64,000 nt of DNA, from NCBI GenBank assembly GCA_030278955.1, contig JAOANR010000010.1, forward strand, positions 23,156,444 to 23,220,443, given 5' to 3'. The position numbers and the translations under genes were made by a program. Of this stretch, positions 1 through 10,477 are shown piece by piece. Position 1 is the stretch's first letter; every line of letters begins with the position of its first letter. The stretch is from Hygrophila difformis. Taxonomy: Eukaryota; Streptophyta; Magnoliopsida; Lamiales; Acanthaceae. The notes below the pieces were generated by a model, which made no database searches, was not told the DNA's origin, and saw nothing but the letters and a program-made list of their open reading frames with translations.

Positions 1-17
1 ATTTCTTGGGTATTACA
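1..17 (-). repeat. First 17 bp of the 3' LTR
   Basis: Reverse complement starts TGTAATACCCAAGAAAT, identical to the start of the complete LTR ending at 5892. The rest of this LTR lies left of the window. Confidence 0.8.
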
Positions 18-30
18 GTCTACCCCCCTT
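18..30 (-). other. Polypurine tract of the left gypsy element
   Basis: On the minus strand AAGGGGGGTAGAC abuts the 3' LTR start. It is the plus-strand primer of reverse transcription. The same context, a CTTCGAGGACGAA block then a G-rich tract then TGTAATACCC, recurs at 63360-63400, so the two elements are related. Confidence 0.8.
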
Positions 31-551
31 AAGAATCAATTTCGTCCTCGAAGTTGCGTCGTTCTTAAGGTAACACCAAAATCAAAGGTGCATCATACAC
101 ACGACTAAAACATTGAGGTTCGAAGTTTACCTAGTCAAAGTATTGGTCTCCGCCGTGTATTACATCCTCTCCGCCTTACAGTTATGTCCTCATAACTGCC
201 TAGGATTTGTTTTAGGAAGAGGTTCGTATAGCGTTGCCTCATATTAGTCGTCAATTCCCACGATTATATCAATGTCTCTTGAGGTCAAATTCTACTATGT
301 TAGCGAAGAATTCTAAAAATTTATTTATATATATATTTTATTACTATCGGGACTTCAATCACATCTCTATGAGTATGATACTACTTTTCCCCAAGGTATT
401 TGAATTCCGAAGCTGACACTTCTAGGTTCTTAATCACTACAGGAGTCCCAGCATATCGTTTTGAACACGATACCAATTCTCCGTAAGGTAACTGAATTCC
501 TAGCCTAATGATATCAGGTTTAGGAATTTCTAGAGCAGGCAAGGTTCTAGA

Positions 552-1902
552 TTAAATCAATGAACAACTTCCTCCCGAATCGAATAAAACCTTGACAGGT
601 ACACCCCAAGCGGTAAATGTACCTGCGACCACATCGCCTTGTACCGGTAAATCTGCTTGATTTATCACATTGAGCCGACCCACAGCTCCTCCTTGATTCC
701 CATGCTGGTTCCGATTCTGAGGAGGTCTTTGTCCTTGATTATTCCCATTTTGTCCACCTTGATTGTTCTGCTGGGCAGGAGCATTGACAAGATCATCCCT
801 CTTCGTAATATTCTCTAAGCGAGTTCTACACTCTTTTGCCATATGTCCTTCTCGACCGCACCTAAAATATGCACCAGGCTTGGGGCATCCTTTAGCCATG
901 TGAGGCTTGCCACATTTTGGGCATCGTGGTATGTAGTTACTACGATTATTTTTACGCCCATCGTTACCTCCATTATGTCCTTGGACCTGCTTGTTTGGAC
1001 CACCACGATAGTTGCCTCCTTCGAGTTATTATTACCCTTTTTGTCACGATTTCTCTTATATTGTCCTTGAGGTCCTCGGCTTGACTCGCTCACAGCTTTC
1101 CTTTTCAATTGTTCTATCCGAGCAACTGCGACAGCCCGATCATATACTGCCTGCAAGTTAGAATACTGGACACCTGCAATCACTTCTCTAATTGCTAGGT
1201 TTAGTCTCATTTCAAACTTTTGCACCTTCTCAGCTTCAGTAGGTACCAGTTTTGGAGCAAACCTAACCAACTCCTTAAAACGTGCATAGTACTCTTGAAC
1301 AGTTTGCTCTCCTTACTTCAGAGACAAGAATTCTTCATACATTGCTGCCTTTGTACTCATTGGGTAGAAACGGTCCCTTAATGCTTCCATGAATTCATTC
1401 CATAGGTAGGGTTCCTCATCTTCCTCCAATTCCCTTTGGAGGTTTTACCACCATTCGTCGGCCTCGCCTCCTAAGTAGTAAGATGCTACATGAACTTTTT
1501 CCTCTTCAGGGCATTTCACAGCATTCAACAGCTTATCAAATGTCCGGATCCACTCATCCAATAAGGCAGGATCCTCTTGGCCATTGTAGTGAGGTGGTTG
1601 ATATGGATTCACAATGGCTAGATAATTGATACGGGCCTCAGGTGGAGGTGCTTCTACTCCTACAGCTGCTTGCCCTCTATGGAGTTCAGCATTCCCTAGG
1701 CAATAAGAACTTCGACTGTCCTAAGACGTTCATCAACGTTGTTTGCTGTAGGAGGCACTTGCCTTCCCAGGTTAGGCATATTTGCCTCTCTTGGTACTTC
1801 AGGGTGTTGGTAGTTTTGGGGCACCTCGTTGTTGTTGGGCATGTTTGGGGGATTAGCGCCAGCGTTAGGAGCGTACTTGTGTGGTCTCCCTCTAGGTGCC
1901 AT
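552..1902 (-). pseudogene. Broken gag plus protease start, gypsy type
   Basis: The capsid/nucleocapsid gene reads leftwards from an ATG at 1902 (MAPRGRPHKY...) in several frames. Recognisable pieces are the proline/asparagine-rich N-terminus (1902-1696), the end of the retrotransposon gag domain (about 1270-1100, in the FEMRLNLAIRE region), a basic Q/N/G-rich linker, a zinc knuckle of CX2CX4HX4C form near 835-860 (YFRCGREGHMAKEC), and the start of an aspartic protease at 560-610 ending VLFDSGGSCSLI with the DSG catalytic triad. Frame changes near 1690 and near 850-900 break it. Nothing of the protease after DSGGS remains. No product is expected from this copy. Confidence 0.75.
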
Positions 1903-2236
1903 TCTGTTTATAAAGCACACGAGGTTAAGTTCTAGTCTAAGGATGAGTAAGTAAAGTTATAAAGCAACTAAATCATAGGGTGTTTAAGAAATTTATAATC
2001 TAAGTTAAAGATGGTGAATGAGCATAGGTAAGAACCAAGTGATAAGAATACTAATTAAAAATATATAATTATTGTTTTTTTTGGACAAAATAGGATAATA
2101 AAACACTAATTGCGATGAAATGAATATTTCATTGATAACTTGAATTAAAAGGCATAATTTAAATCACACTTGTAAAAGCGATAGAAAAAGCCTATAGTCA
2201 AGCCTAATCTCCGGGGTCAGGAGCGGTATAGATGTT

Positions 2237-2606
2237 TTAGTCCTCTTCGGGATCCTCCTCCTCTTCTTTCTCATCGGTTACCATAATTGGGCTAAGGGCC
2301 GCATTGTGGTTAGGGTTGGGAGGTACCATAGAGGCCATGTTCAGTAACTCCGTTTCTAAGGATTGAATTCTTTCTCGCAGCAGGTTATTGTTAGCTTGAA
2401 GTTCAGCTATGTCATTTTCAAGTTGTTGAATTCTTTGATGATCAAGCATTCGGTGATTGTGGAGGAAATCCACGTTAGTCTCTGCATCTATCGCACGGTT
2501 CCTATAATAAAGGTTTCCTGTTGGGCTACTTTAAGAGCCTTATCTCTTTCTAGGTAAGCGGTAATCAGATCCATCATCAGGTTCCCGATTCTTTGGTCAA
2601 CCATCT
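2237..2606 (-). pseudogene. Short coiled-coil leader ORF of the gypsy element
   Basis: Between primer site and gag a reading frame starts with ATG at about 2606 (MVDQRIGNLMMDLITAYLER) and, after one frameshift near 2490-2505, continues to 2237. The second half has heptad-like leucines (IQQLENDIAELQANNNLLRE) and ends in an acidic run. It looks like a small coiled-coil protein placed upstream of gag. I do not recognise a named family, and the frameshift means this copy is probably inactive. Confidence 0.45.
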
Positions 2607-2854
2607 AACATAAACAATTAAAATGAAAAGCGAATGATGCATGTATGCATATGAATCCCCCCTCAAATATTTTTTTTTTTTTGTAATTCATTTGAAAACT
2701 TATCATACTAAAAATAATTTTTATCATCTTCTTCCATGGGTATTTAAAAAAATATTTTCCATGGAAATAATATTTTAAATACAATTCTTAAAAAAAATTT
2801 TTGGGCCTCTATAATGGGCCAAAAATAATAGCTTAAAAACAATTTTTTTTTCCG

Positions 2855-2867
2855 GACTTTGATACCA
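2855..2867 (-). other. Primer-binding site, tRNA-Met type
   Basis: Minus strand TGGTATCAAAGTC lies 3 bp inside the 5' LTR end. It matches the common plant initiator tRNA-Met primer site TGGTATCAGAGC except for two changes. It fixes the element's orientation and the inner end of the LTR. Confidence 0.8.
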
Positions 2868-3451
2868 CTTTGTAACACCCCGGTTTTAGTAACTCAGGTC
2901 GGGATGCCACCGCCACACCTTCCCTAGTAAGACGCGACTAAATTCGAGCTCACTTGAGAAGATGCTAAGGCTAGTCGTATCAATATTTAAAAATAAAGTT
3001 TACTTTAAAATATCCCGGAATAAATAATTTGTCGTTGTCGTTGGTTTGAGTAGATAATATGACACATGCGGAAAGTAAAGGAAAAACAAAATACAAGTCC
3101 ATGGCCAAAACACACGGCCAAAACACAATCTATAAAATAAAAATAAATGCAACAAGTCTTCATAAAGTTCCCCTCCCATGACATGAATAGGATGCTCACA
3201 TGTATGCCGGATCTGTGGAAAAATAATAGCAACAAAGTCAGTGTATACATACTGAGTAAGTCAACCCCCACCACATCAAGTGATGGGTTTTAAAAATAGA
3301 TGGGCTCATTTATAGTATTTTTAAATTTAATTTAATATAATAAAATACTTGTTAAAGATTTACGCATTTTAATTTAAAAATATAAGCTATACTTTACCAC
3401 AATAATATTTGTTTCTCCATTGGCCTAGAAAGAGGACACCACCAAATATAT

Positions 3452-3568
3452 TTCTCGATTGCAAGCAATCTCTACAATTTTTCTCGATTGCAAGCAATCT
3501 CTTCAATTTTTCTCGATTGCAAGGCAATCTCTACGATATTTCTCGATTGCTAGGCAATCTATACTCCG
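3452..3568. repeat. Four tandem 29-30 bp units with inner palindrome
   Basis: Units start near 3452, 3481, 3510 and 3540. Each contains TTCTCGATTGCAAGCAATCT or a one-base variant, in which GATTGC and GCAATC form a dyad. They lie inside the LTR. Function unknown; such arrays can arise by replication slippage. Confidence 0.8.
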
Positions 3569-5706
3569 ATGCAATGCAGCGGACTCATACACAGACACAC
3601 TCCAGAGCCTTAGGCAACCCGTACGGATCCACCTAAGAGTGCAGACTCATACATGCATAATATTTCAAGTGCCATCATGGCAAGAGGGGGCGGCTTTTAC
3701 AGCACATGCCAAGTGCACATATATCCTCCAATATCTCAAGTGGCATCTAACTCAATCTAGTCTAATGGTTTAAAAATAAATTTTTATTTAATATTTTAAA
3801 AATAGCATTCTCCACATAATATTCATCTCAAATGATTTTTCAACAATTCCGGGGAGTAATTTACCACAAAGGCATTGTATAGCGCCAAGAACCTTTTTAG
3901 CGTCATCTCCCATTATTCAAAATTACCAAATTTTAAAAATATAATTTCCCATGGTTTAAAAACCCAAGAATATAATAGAAGGACAAAAATTTCAATTCTC
4001 ATGTCACAGTTTACGCCAAACGACTTTAAAAATTCATACGAAAGGCGATCAACACAAAATTAAAACTGTAGGTACTTAACATATAGATGAACAAATTTTG
4101 TGTTTTACACTTTTCGAAATAAGGTATAAAAACTGTGCAAAAATCGAGTTTTCTACAGCACATCAAAAACACATTCTGCTGCCATCATTTTAAACAACGC
4201 AGGTTCGCTTTTAACCAAGTGTTAAATGTAGAAGATCTTATCCAAAATTTCTGAAATTTCTACAGAAGCGAGATAACTCATAGATTATCATTTTTTTTTC
4301 AAGAAAAGAGTATTTCGGTTTGAGACTCGAAGGGGACCAAAAGACATAAGGTTTCAGCAAAATACCAACTGTCACAAAATTACTAACAGTGGACAGATCT
4401 ACCAGTAGTTATTCTAGATCGCATAACTCTTTCAAACGACTTCCAAAAGTTACAAAATTTAACAGAGAGATGTCTAACACGATTACGAACATTTTTCACA
4501 GTGATATGATTTTCGAGAAAACATCTCTAAACCCATCAAAAACTCTCTGCAAGTACGAACAAGTATGCTGACAGATTTCCGATAAAATATCTTAGCAACC
4601 AGATTCGATTTGGGATCTTAAATGAAGTCCAAAATTCACGAAATTTGTACAACATACTCTTTAAGATGTTAGAAACATTTCTTATGAACAAAACATTTTA
4701 AGAAAACGCCTCTAAGTTGACCAAATACAAGGATTTCAGGAAACACGCACAGTGGATCCTATGTTGACAGATTTGACTATTCTATATTCCTAGGCATGTA
4801 GCTCCTTTTCCTTCGACAAATCATTCCAAAACTTGAAATGGAGAGAGTTAACTTACTGAGATTGAGGTTCGGATTAGAGGTTTTGAAATGATGGCCTTTG
4901 ATTGGACAGAATTCAATCTAAGCAATCCCAAACGATCTACGATCCTTTGAACTAAAATAAGAGATGGAAAACTGTTACTCTAAATCACAGGGATAGGGCT
5001 TGGAACCAATGGAAATTGATGCTTAGTGAAGTATACTTACTCTCCTATTGATTGTAGAGGGAAAACTCAACCCTTGAAGCTATTGCTCGTCCAACAATAG
5101 CAGCACACAACTCACCCTAAACTCTCTGGAATTTGCAGGAATGAGAGGGGACGACTGGCTGCTGTTTTCTTATGGATTGAAGTGTGTTAATGGCTCACTA
5201 ATTCCCCTATTATGATAGTCTTAAATTGGCTTAGTAAGTCTAGATGTCCAAATTCAAAACGGGAGAAGTTACACCTCTTCATTGCCACAATTCAAGTCAC
5301 AAGGCTGGAATTAATTTAGGGAATTGAAGGTAATGGGGGACGGACGAATGGGGTGCTTATTTTATGGGATTAAAGACGTTAATGATTAGATTAATTAGAG
5401 TAATGAAATCCATGGATATTGCTGGGTATGTTCCACAATTACTACTCATTACCATAATAATAATTCTGGCAACCCCACTATTGAGAGAGACAAAAACTTA
5501 TCCCATAATTCATCCTTGTAACAGTTGTCTATATGTTCACTGCCTATCATCCCTATTTAATTACATTGATAGAATATACCATGCTTTACAATTCCTAGTT
5601 TAACACCCTTGCCTGATCTAATTCTTAATCCAATTATAGGTGCTGTCCAGAATGAGATTTAATATATATATATATATATACCAGTTTATCTATGACTATA
5701 TCACCA

Positions 5707-5708
<2 letters not shown>

Positions 5709-5744
<36 letters not shown>

Positions 5745-5752
5745 GCAGAATG
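5709..5752. repeat. (AAT)n microsatellite
   Basis: About 14 AAT units in the LTR, with an (AT)n run just before it near 5660-5680. Confidence 0.9.
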
Positions 5753-5892
5753 GAATTCTTCGATGAATTGTTTCCGAGCAATAATTTATTCAAATAAATT
5801 ATTTTTGTCTTCTCGGAATTATTTTGGTGCTTTTCGAATTGAGAAATTAATTTTATTCTTTCGAATCATGAATTAATTTCTTGGGTATTACA

Positions 5893-6151
5893 GATTGATC
5901 CACCCATATCGTGCTTTAAGAATGGCCGTCCAGGTAGTATTTCTGGACATGAGACTCCACCAGTTCTTCATGAGAAGAGCTTCATTGAGGGACTGTATAT
6001 CTTGAATACCAAGACCTCCACATGACAGCTTCCTAGTAACTTTATTCCAAGCAAGGAGATAGACCTTCTTTTTGTTAGTAGTTGAACCCCAGAAGAATGA
6101 ACGACAGAGTTGTTCCATCTTATGAATGACTCGACGAGGGAGTTTCATGAC
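5893..6151 (-). pseudogene. LINE ORF2 fragment, region after reverse transcriptase
   Basis: The 86-codon minus-strand reading (KLPRRVIHKMEQLCRSFFWG... to KARYGW) is the segment following the RT domain in plant L1 LINEs, before the terminal zinc-binding region. It continues the LINE that stops at 32325: skipping the Athila-type insert plus one copy of ATGAC keeps the reading frame open with no extra base. Its downstream end is cut by the gypsy LTR at 5892. Confidence 0.85.
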
Positions 6152-7913
6152 TGAAGCTTTGAGGTAAAACCCCGCTGCAATGCCCCCCGACAGCCTTTAC
6201 ACTATAAGTCCTATAGGGCTGTTAAAAAGCTTGCCTAGTTTTTCCTACCGAAAGCGCACGGTATCAAGCTGCAATATTTATTTTTATTGTCGGGATCGTT
6301 CAAAAGAGAGTTACACGATAGAAGTGTTTTAATAGAATTATTAGCTCTAGAATCTGTCTCTATTCTTGATTTAAGAATGTTGTAATGATGATTACTAAAG
6401 AGTACTACTGAAATGTAAATGCTTAAAGCTGTAAACGTAGTAAAGAAAACAATTAAAATGATGTAGAACATTATGATCTTATTCACGTGTTTAAGATGTT
6501 ACAAACCAAATCAAATGAAATAGGCATATGATGAGAATATAATACTTCATTGGCTAAAACATAATGGAAGTTCATTGAGATAGAAAAATCCTTTACACAA
6601 CTTAATCAAATCTTCATGTCTTCAATCACTTCCAAGACAGGTACTTGTGATTCAGTGTCATGACATTCTAAGCTCTGAAATCATGGAATACTATCATCAC
6701 AGAATGATCTGTCAGACTCTTTCTGTGATAAAAGCTTTTCAGAATCGTCACTTAATCTTTTTCTTTCAGACTCAGATTAGGCCTTTGACAACTCGAGGTC
6801 ACTTCTAAATCATACTATATTCATCTGAACTTGAAGTTATTCTTTTTATTACCCTGATCAAACTGATCTTATGATCCTGTATTGGATGTCCTCTACAACA
6901 AATGAAAAAGCTAATATTTAAATCTATCATCCAATGTTTCCATAGGACTTGTTTCTTCAGAGTAATTCCTGCAAGTATTCATAAGGAATAATAGTCTTGT
7001 AAGTATATCAAGATGAAATTGCTATTCAAATTCCTTGACTTATCCAGACCACTCAGATTTGTATAAATGATTTAGCTCAAGAAATCTCTGTAAACAGTTC
7101 CAAATATCCGTGATTTGACTCAGGATTAGTAGACTGTAGGAGAAATATTTAATCTCCTACTCATAGCATATAGTGATAACTATAATACCATGAACCCCGG
7201 AAATTAATCTTCCTGATACTCTACTAATTTTTAGGACAAAAGATGGTTTTTGAAACATCTTTCCCTTTTAAACGACAGGTACTAAATGCCCAACTGAAGA
7301 ACAAGTTTGTTCTTTATCAGTCCTGAGTAAATAATGATTGAGAAAACCTATATCATCATCTCTCTCAGCGTACCAGTGTAAATAGTAATACGTATTGCAC
7401 ATATGAATTGTGAATTTGTAATCATGAAGTAAGATTACTCATCATATACTGGGAAATATCCCAAAATATTATATGTATATGTAGTAATATATGTATAAAG
7501 AGACGTTGAGGGTTCTGAATCCTCTTAATCAAAAGGCAAGGATGCTTCCAAAATATACATTGGAAACTAGACAGAATTAGGAAATAACTTTCCCAAGAAA
7601 AAGGATTTGAGAAATAACTCTGCAAAATAAGTGTCCAAAATAGCTCGCAGTAACTATTTTGGGTTTCAAACTATGAACATTCCAATTTTCCGCACGCTAT
7701 GTCTGTACAGCATGGAGGGAGCTAATATTCAAAGAATGTTCCCCAGATTTTGTTTATACAAAGAACTGAATGCCTCGCGATAGTTTCTGCAAGAATGCGG
7801 CGAGGTACTCAATTCCTACTTATAGATAGGGGTTATATACGTATAAGAAGTAAAAGTGAATAATTGATACCCTGTAAAATGGATATCAAGTCTATTGCTA
7901 TTATAGGTTGATC

Positions 7914-8016
7914 CTCTCGCTTTGTCAGATTGACATCGCGTGAGTATTTGAATAGCCTTTGTTATAATAGATCTGTCTGGATATTTCCTCGCATCATCTT
8001 TTAGGATGAAGCGAGG
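7914..8016. repeat. CTCGC dyad pair upstream of the second LTR TATA box
   Basis: Two imperfect hairpins: CTCTCGCTTTGT...ATCGCGTGAG near 7914-7943 and CCTCGCATCAT...GATGAAGCGAGG near 7987-8016. Read on the minus strand they lie 90-200 bp upstream of the TATA-like box at 7819-7824. The second copy is in the 5' LTR near 29734-29836. Confidence 0.6.
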
Positions 8017-8904
8017 GTTTACCCTTATTCGAAGTAAATGATCAGAATTTATAACTGTCATAACTACCTTCTGGAATTTCCGTTTAGAAAATTATGAACA
8101 TAGAATCTTTTGCATCCAAATTCATGAACTCAAAGCTATTGATTCTTTAAAGATTATCAAGCGATGATTAACACTGCATGGGTCTCTGAGAACCTTTTAG
8201 AGTTCTGAACATTAAACACTATGATTCTCATTTGTAAACATAACATTGACAGAAAATCGAGTGAATTCATAATTCTGCCAGCTCATACCTAACTCGGTTA
8301 CAATATCCAAATTTCTTACGTAATTGGAACGAACAATTTGCGAATTAAAAATGTGGAAGCGTTATGATCTTCGAGAATCGAATTAAAGATATGATGCAAA
8401 ATTCAGATTGAATAATGAAATTGAGGTTTATACTCTGCTGAAACAATCTGATAACCGATCATTCTTCTTGTATCTCAAATAACAAAGAATTAAAAACGAA
8501 TACACCTGGAAATCTGATTGCTATCAGAATAATGCAAAGATGAGCGAACGAGTCGGAGTTTAGATGATGATCGTCATGATGGATGAACAAGCGATCCGAA
8601 AGCAACTCTCCTCCCAGGGTATCCTCAAGCTAATCTAACAGCTAATCTTAAAGGAATCTACTACGAAATCGAACTACAATTCTACGAAATCAAATTACAA
8701 ATTTGAAGAACATCAAAGTAAGTTGCAGAGAAAATTAAATCCTAACCTACCTACTAAATTCTAAAAAGTGGACTGGAGAGTAAAATCGAGCTATTCTCTT
8801 CAATCTCCCGCCTGCTGAGCTGATTCCCCAAGGGTCTTATTTATAGATGGGCGTTGTAACTGCTTCTGCCTTGGATGATAACCGCTCGCATCAGAATAGC
8901 TCTC

Positions 8905-8937
8905 CTCTCGCTTTGTCCAGTTCCTTCAAAGCGAGAG
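8905..8937. repeat. Perfect 11-bp hairpin CTCTCGCTTTG / CAAAGCGAGAG in LTR
   Basis: The left arm is 8905-8915 and the right arm 8927-8937, with an 11-nt loop. On the minus strand it lies about 60 bp upstream of the TATA-like box at 8838-8845. Weaker relatives follow at 8964-9006, 9047-9075 (GCGATG...CATCGC) and 9151-9240. The same set occurs in the 5' LTR near 31794-32130. Confidence 0.65.
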
Positions 8938-9435
8938 TCAGAAATGTAATCATCTTTCTTGACAAGGCGAGGTCTCACAGTTTTCTCCAAAGAGTTTGCT
9001 TCTCGCCATGATGAATAAAACTTCCTGTCTTGCATAGATTTTCTTTCCTCGCGATGTCAAACAATCATCGCGTGGACTTCAGCATCTGCACATTTTCCTT
9101 AAATCTTTTCCTGATTTCGGAAACAAGCCCTCGCACCATTCCTTTTCTTTCCTCGCTATGTCCTTTCCACTTCCAGCTGTTTTCCAGCTTAACTTCCTTC
9201 TGCATGACAAAGCGTGGATCAGTTCAATAGAAACACCGCGTGCGAGACTTACAAAGAAAAATCAGAATTTCAAGCCATTTTTAATGTATTTCCAACTTCT
9301 TTGCAATCTTAATTCTTCTTCCATCTTTTCTAATCCTCTATGATTATTCATCAAAAATCAATGGAATTAAGAACAAAAGATCATCATTAAGACACTAAAT
9401 TGGACGCAAATGACAGTCACAAAAGGCTGTCATCA

Positions 9436-10477
9436 CCATCCTCACATTTAGAAACACTTGTCCTCAAGTGGTAAGAAACTTGTAAAGCTTCAAAGAATAA
9501 GTCCAATTAGTGGCTTCTGGAATTTAGATGTTCATGTAAGATTCCACTGGATCACTACCTTCTCTTTTCCAACCATCTCAAGCTCAACTCTTTCAACTGA
9601 TTGATGCTTCATACCTGACTTTGAATTTACCAGGTTCATGAAAACATTAACAAAAGTGATTTGCATTTATGTGAATTATTGTTCTGCTCCTTAGTTAGTC
9701 AGATTTCTCCTCTCACGCTCAATCCTGTCCAACTCATGTGCATATCTTGTATTCTGAAATGAAATACACACTTTCTTTTTTATCAAGGGGTGGCCTTCCG
9801 TGGCTTTCAATAGCTCGGTTTCACATTATTAGGAGGAGTCGCATGACCTGACATTGCAGATGAAACTTCAACTCCCCTGCCCTTGATTCTGCTCTTTTAA
9901 AGTTCTTCAACTTATAAATCAGAGGGGCAGCTGTGCCAGCTACTTATATCCACATTATTTTACCACGTATGTTTCTAAAATTTCCCTTGCTCTCTTTTTT
10001 TCTCTTTTTCTTTTTTTTTTTTTTCAATATGCACACTCATCTTCCAAGAGAGACTAGATTAGATCAATCCTCTTAACCTTGTGCAGTTATTGTTTATAGT
10101 ATGCAAATCACTAAGGTTAATATCATCATAAAACCTTCAAACCATTTATCCAGTAATGACATCAATCAATCTCAGAGCTTACAGCTAAAAACAGTTTTCA
10201 AGAGCGGCTCATGCGTGCAGTGAAAATCTATAAGGTAGATGTCTCCACAGGAACCACTTTTAAACTCATCTTCTATTCCTTTATCAGTTTATTAGCCTCC
10301 CTGAGTTTATTATTATTTTTTTGTGATCCTAGCTTGAAATTCAATACTATGATACAACTTCACATTAATTCTATCCTAAGTTTATATTGAAATAAATGGA
10401 AACAGGAAAGAAATAAAGAAAAAGAGACTGCAATTAAAAAGAAGAAGAAGAAAGTTTCAGAAAACTCCCCTGTGATC
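9436..10477 (-). other. Noncoding 3' region and expected polypurine tract
   Basis: No coding region is seen. Next to the 3' LTR the minus strand reads CTAAATGTGAGGATGG, a purine-rich stretch in the place of the polypurine tract. The same words recur at the two hairpins near 15311 and 15411. The rest is T-rich sequence without recognisable signals. Confidence 0.5.

Larger units (their letters stand above)
1..5892 (-). mobile_element. Ty3/gypsy element without pol (3' LTR cut by window edge)
   Basis: Read on the minus strand, the element has a 5' LTR at 2871-5892, a tRNA-Met-type primer site, a short coiled-coil leader ORF, a broken gag ending at the start of a protease, then directly a polypurine tract and the first 17 bp of the 3' LTR. 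Bases 1-17 match 5876-5892 exactly. No reverse transcriptase, RNase H or integrase lies between protease and polypurine tract, so it is a pol-deleted derivative that could move only with help from a relative. The gag type and LTR ends (TGTAATACCC...GGTGTTACA) fit chromovirus/Tekay-like elements, but without pol the lineage is an inference. The target duplication cannot be checked because the left flank is outside; the right flank begins GATTG inside a LINE. Confidence 0.85.
2871..5892 (-). repeat. 5' LTR of the left gypsy element (3.0 kb)
   Basis: It runs TGTAATACCC at 5892 to GGTGTTACA at 2871 on the minus strand and has no coding capacity. It contains a four-copy 29-30 bp palindrome-bearing repeat (3452-3568), an (AT)n run near 5660-5680 and an (AAT)n microsatellite near 5709-5752. 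It was inserted into the LINE whose RT fragment continues at 5893. Confidence 0.85.
6152..9435 (-). repeat. 3' LTR of the Athila-type element (3284 bp)
   Basis: Minus-strand start is TGATGACAGCC at 9435 and the end ...CAAAGCTTCA at 6152. It matches 27971-32324 nearly base for base apart from the foldback insertion there. It contains two TATA-like boxes (8838-8845 and 7819-7824, minus strand), each preceded upstream by dyad motifs of the CTCGCTTTGT family. No real ORF is seen. Confidence 0.95.

Noticed and set aside
3452..3568. CRISPR-like regular repeat
   Set aside because: Units are contiguous tandem repeats with no unique spacers, in a plant LTR.
6235..6486. 83-codon ORF with a hydrophobic start in both Athila-type LTRs
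   Set aside because: No ATG at the start (GTG); conserved only as LTR sequence; no domain. The same holds for the small ORFs at 7422-7625 and 7816-8061.
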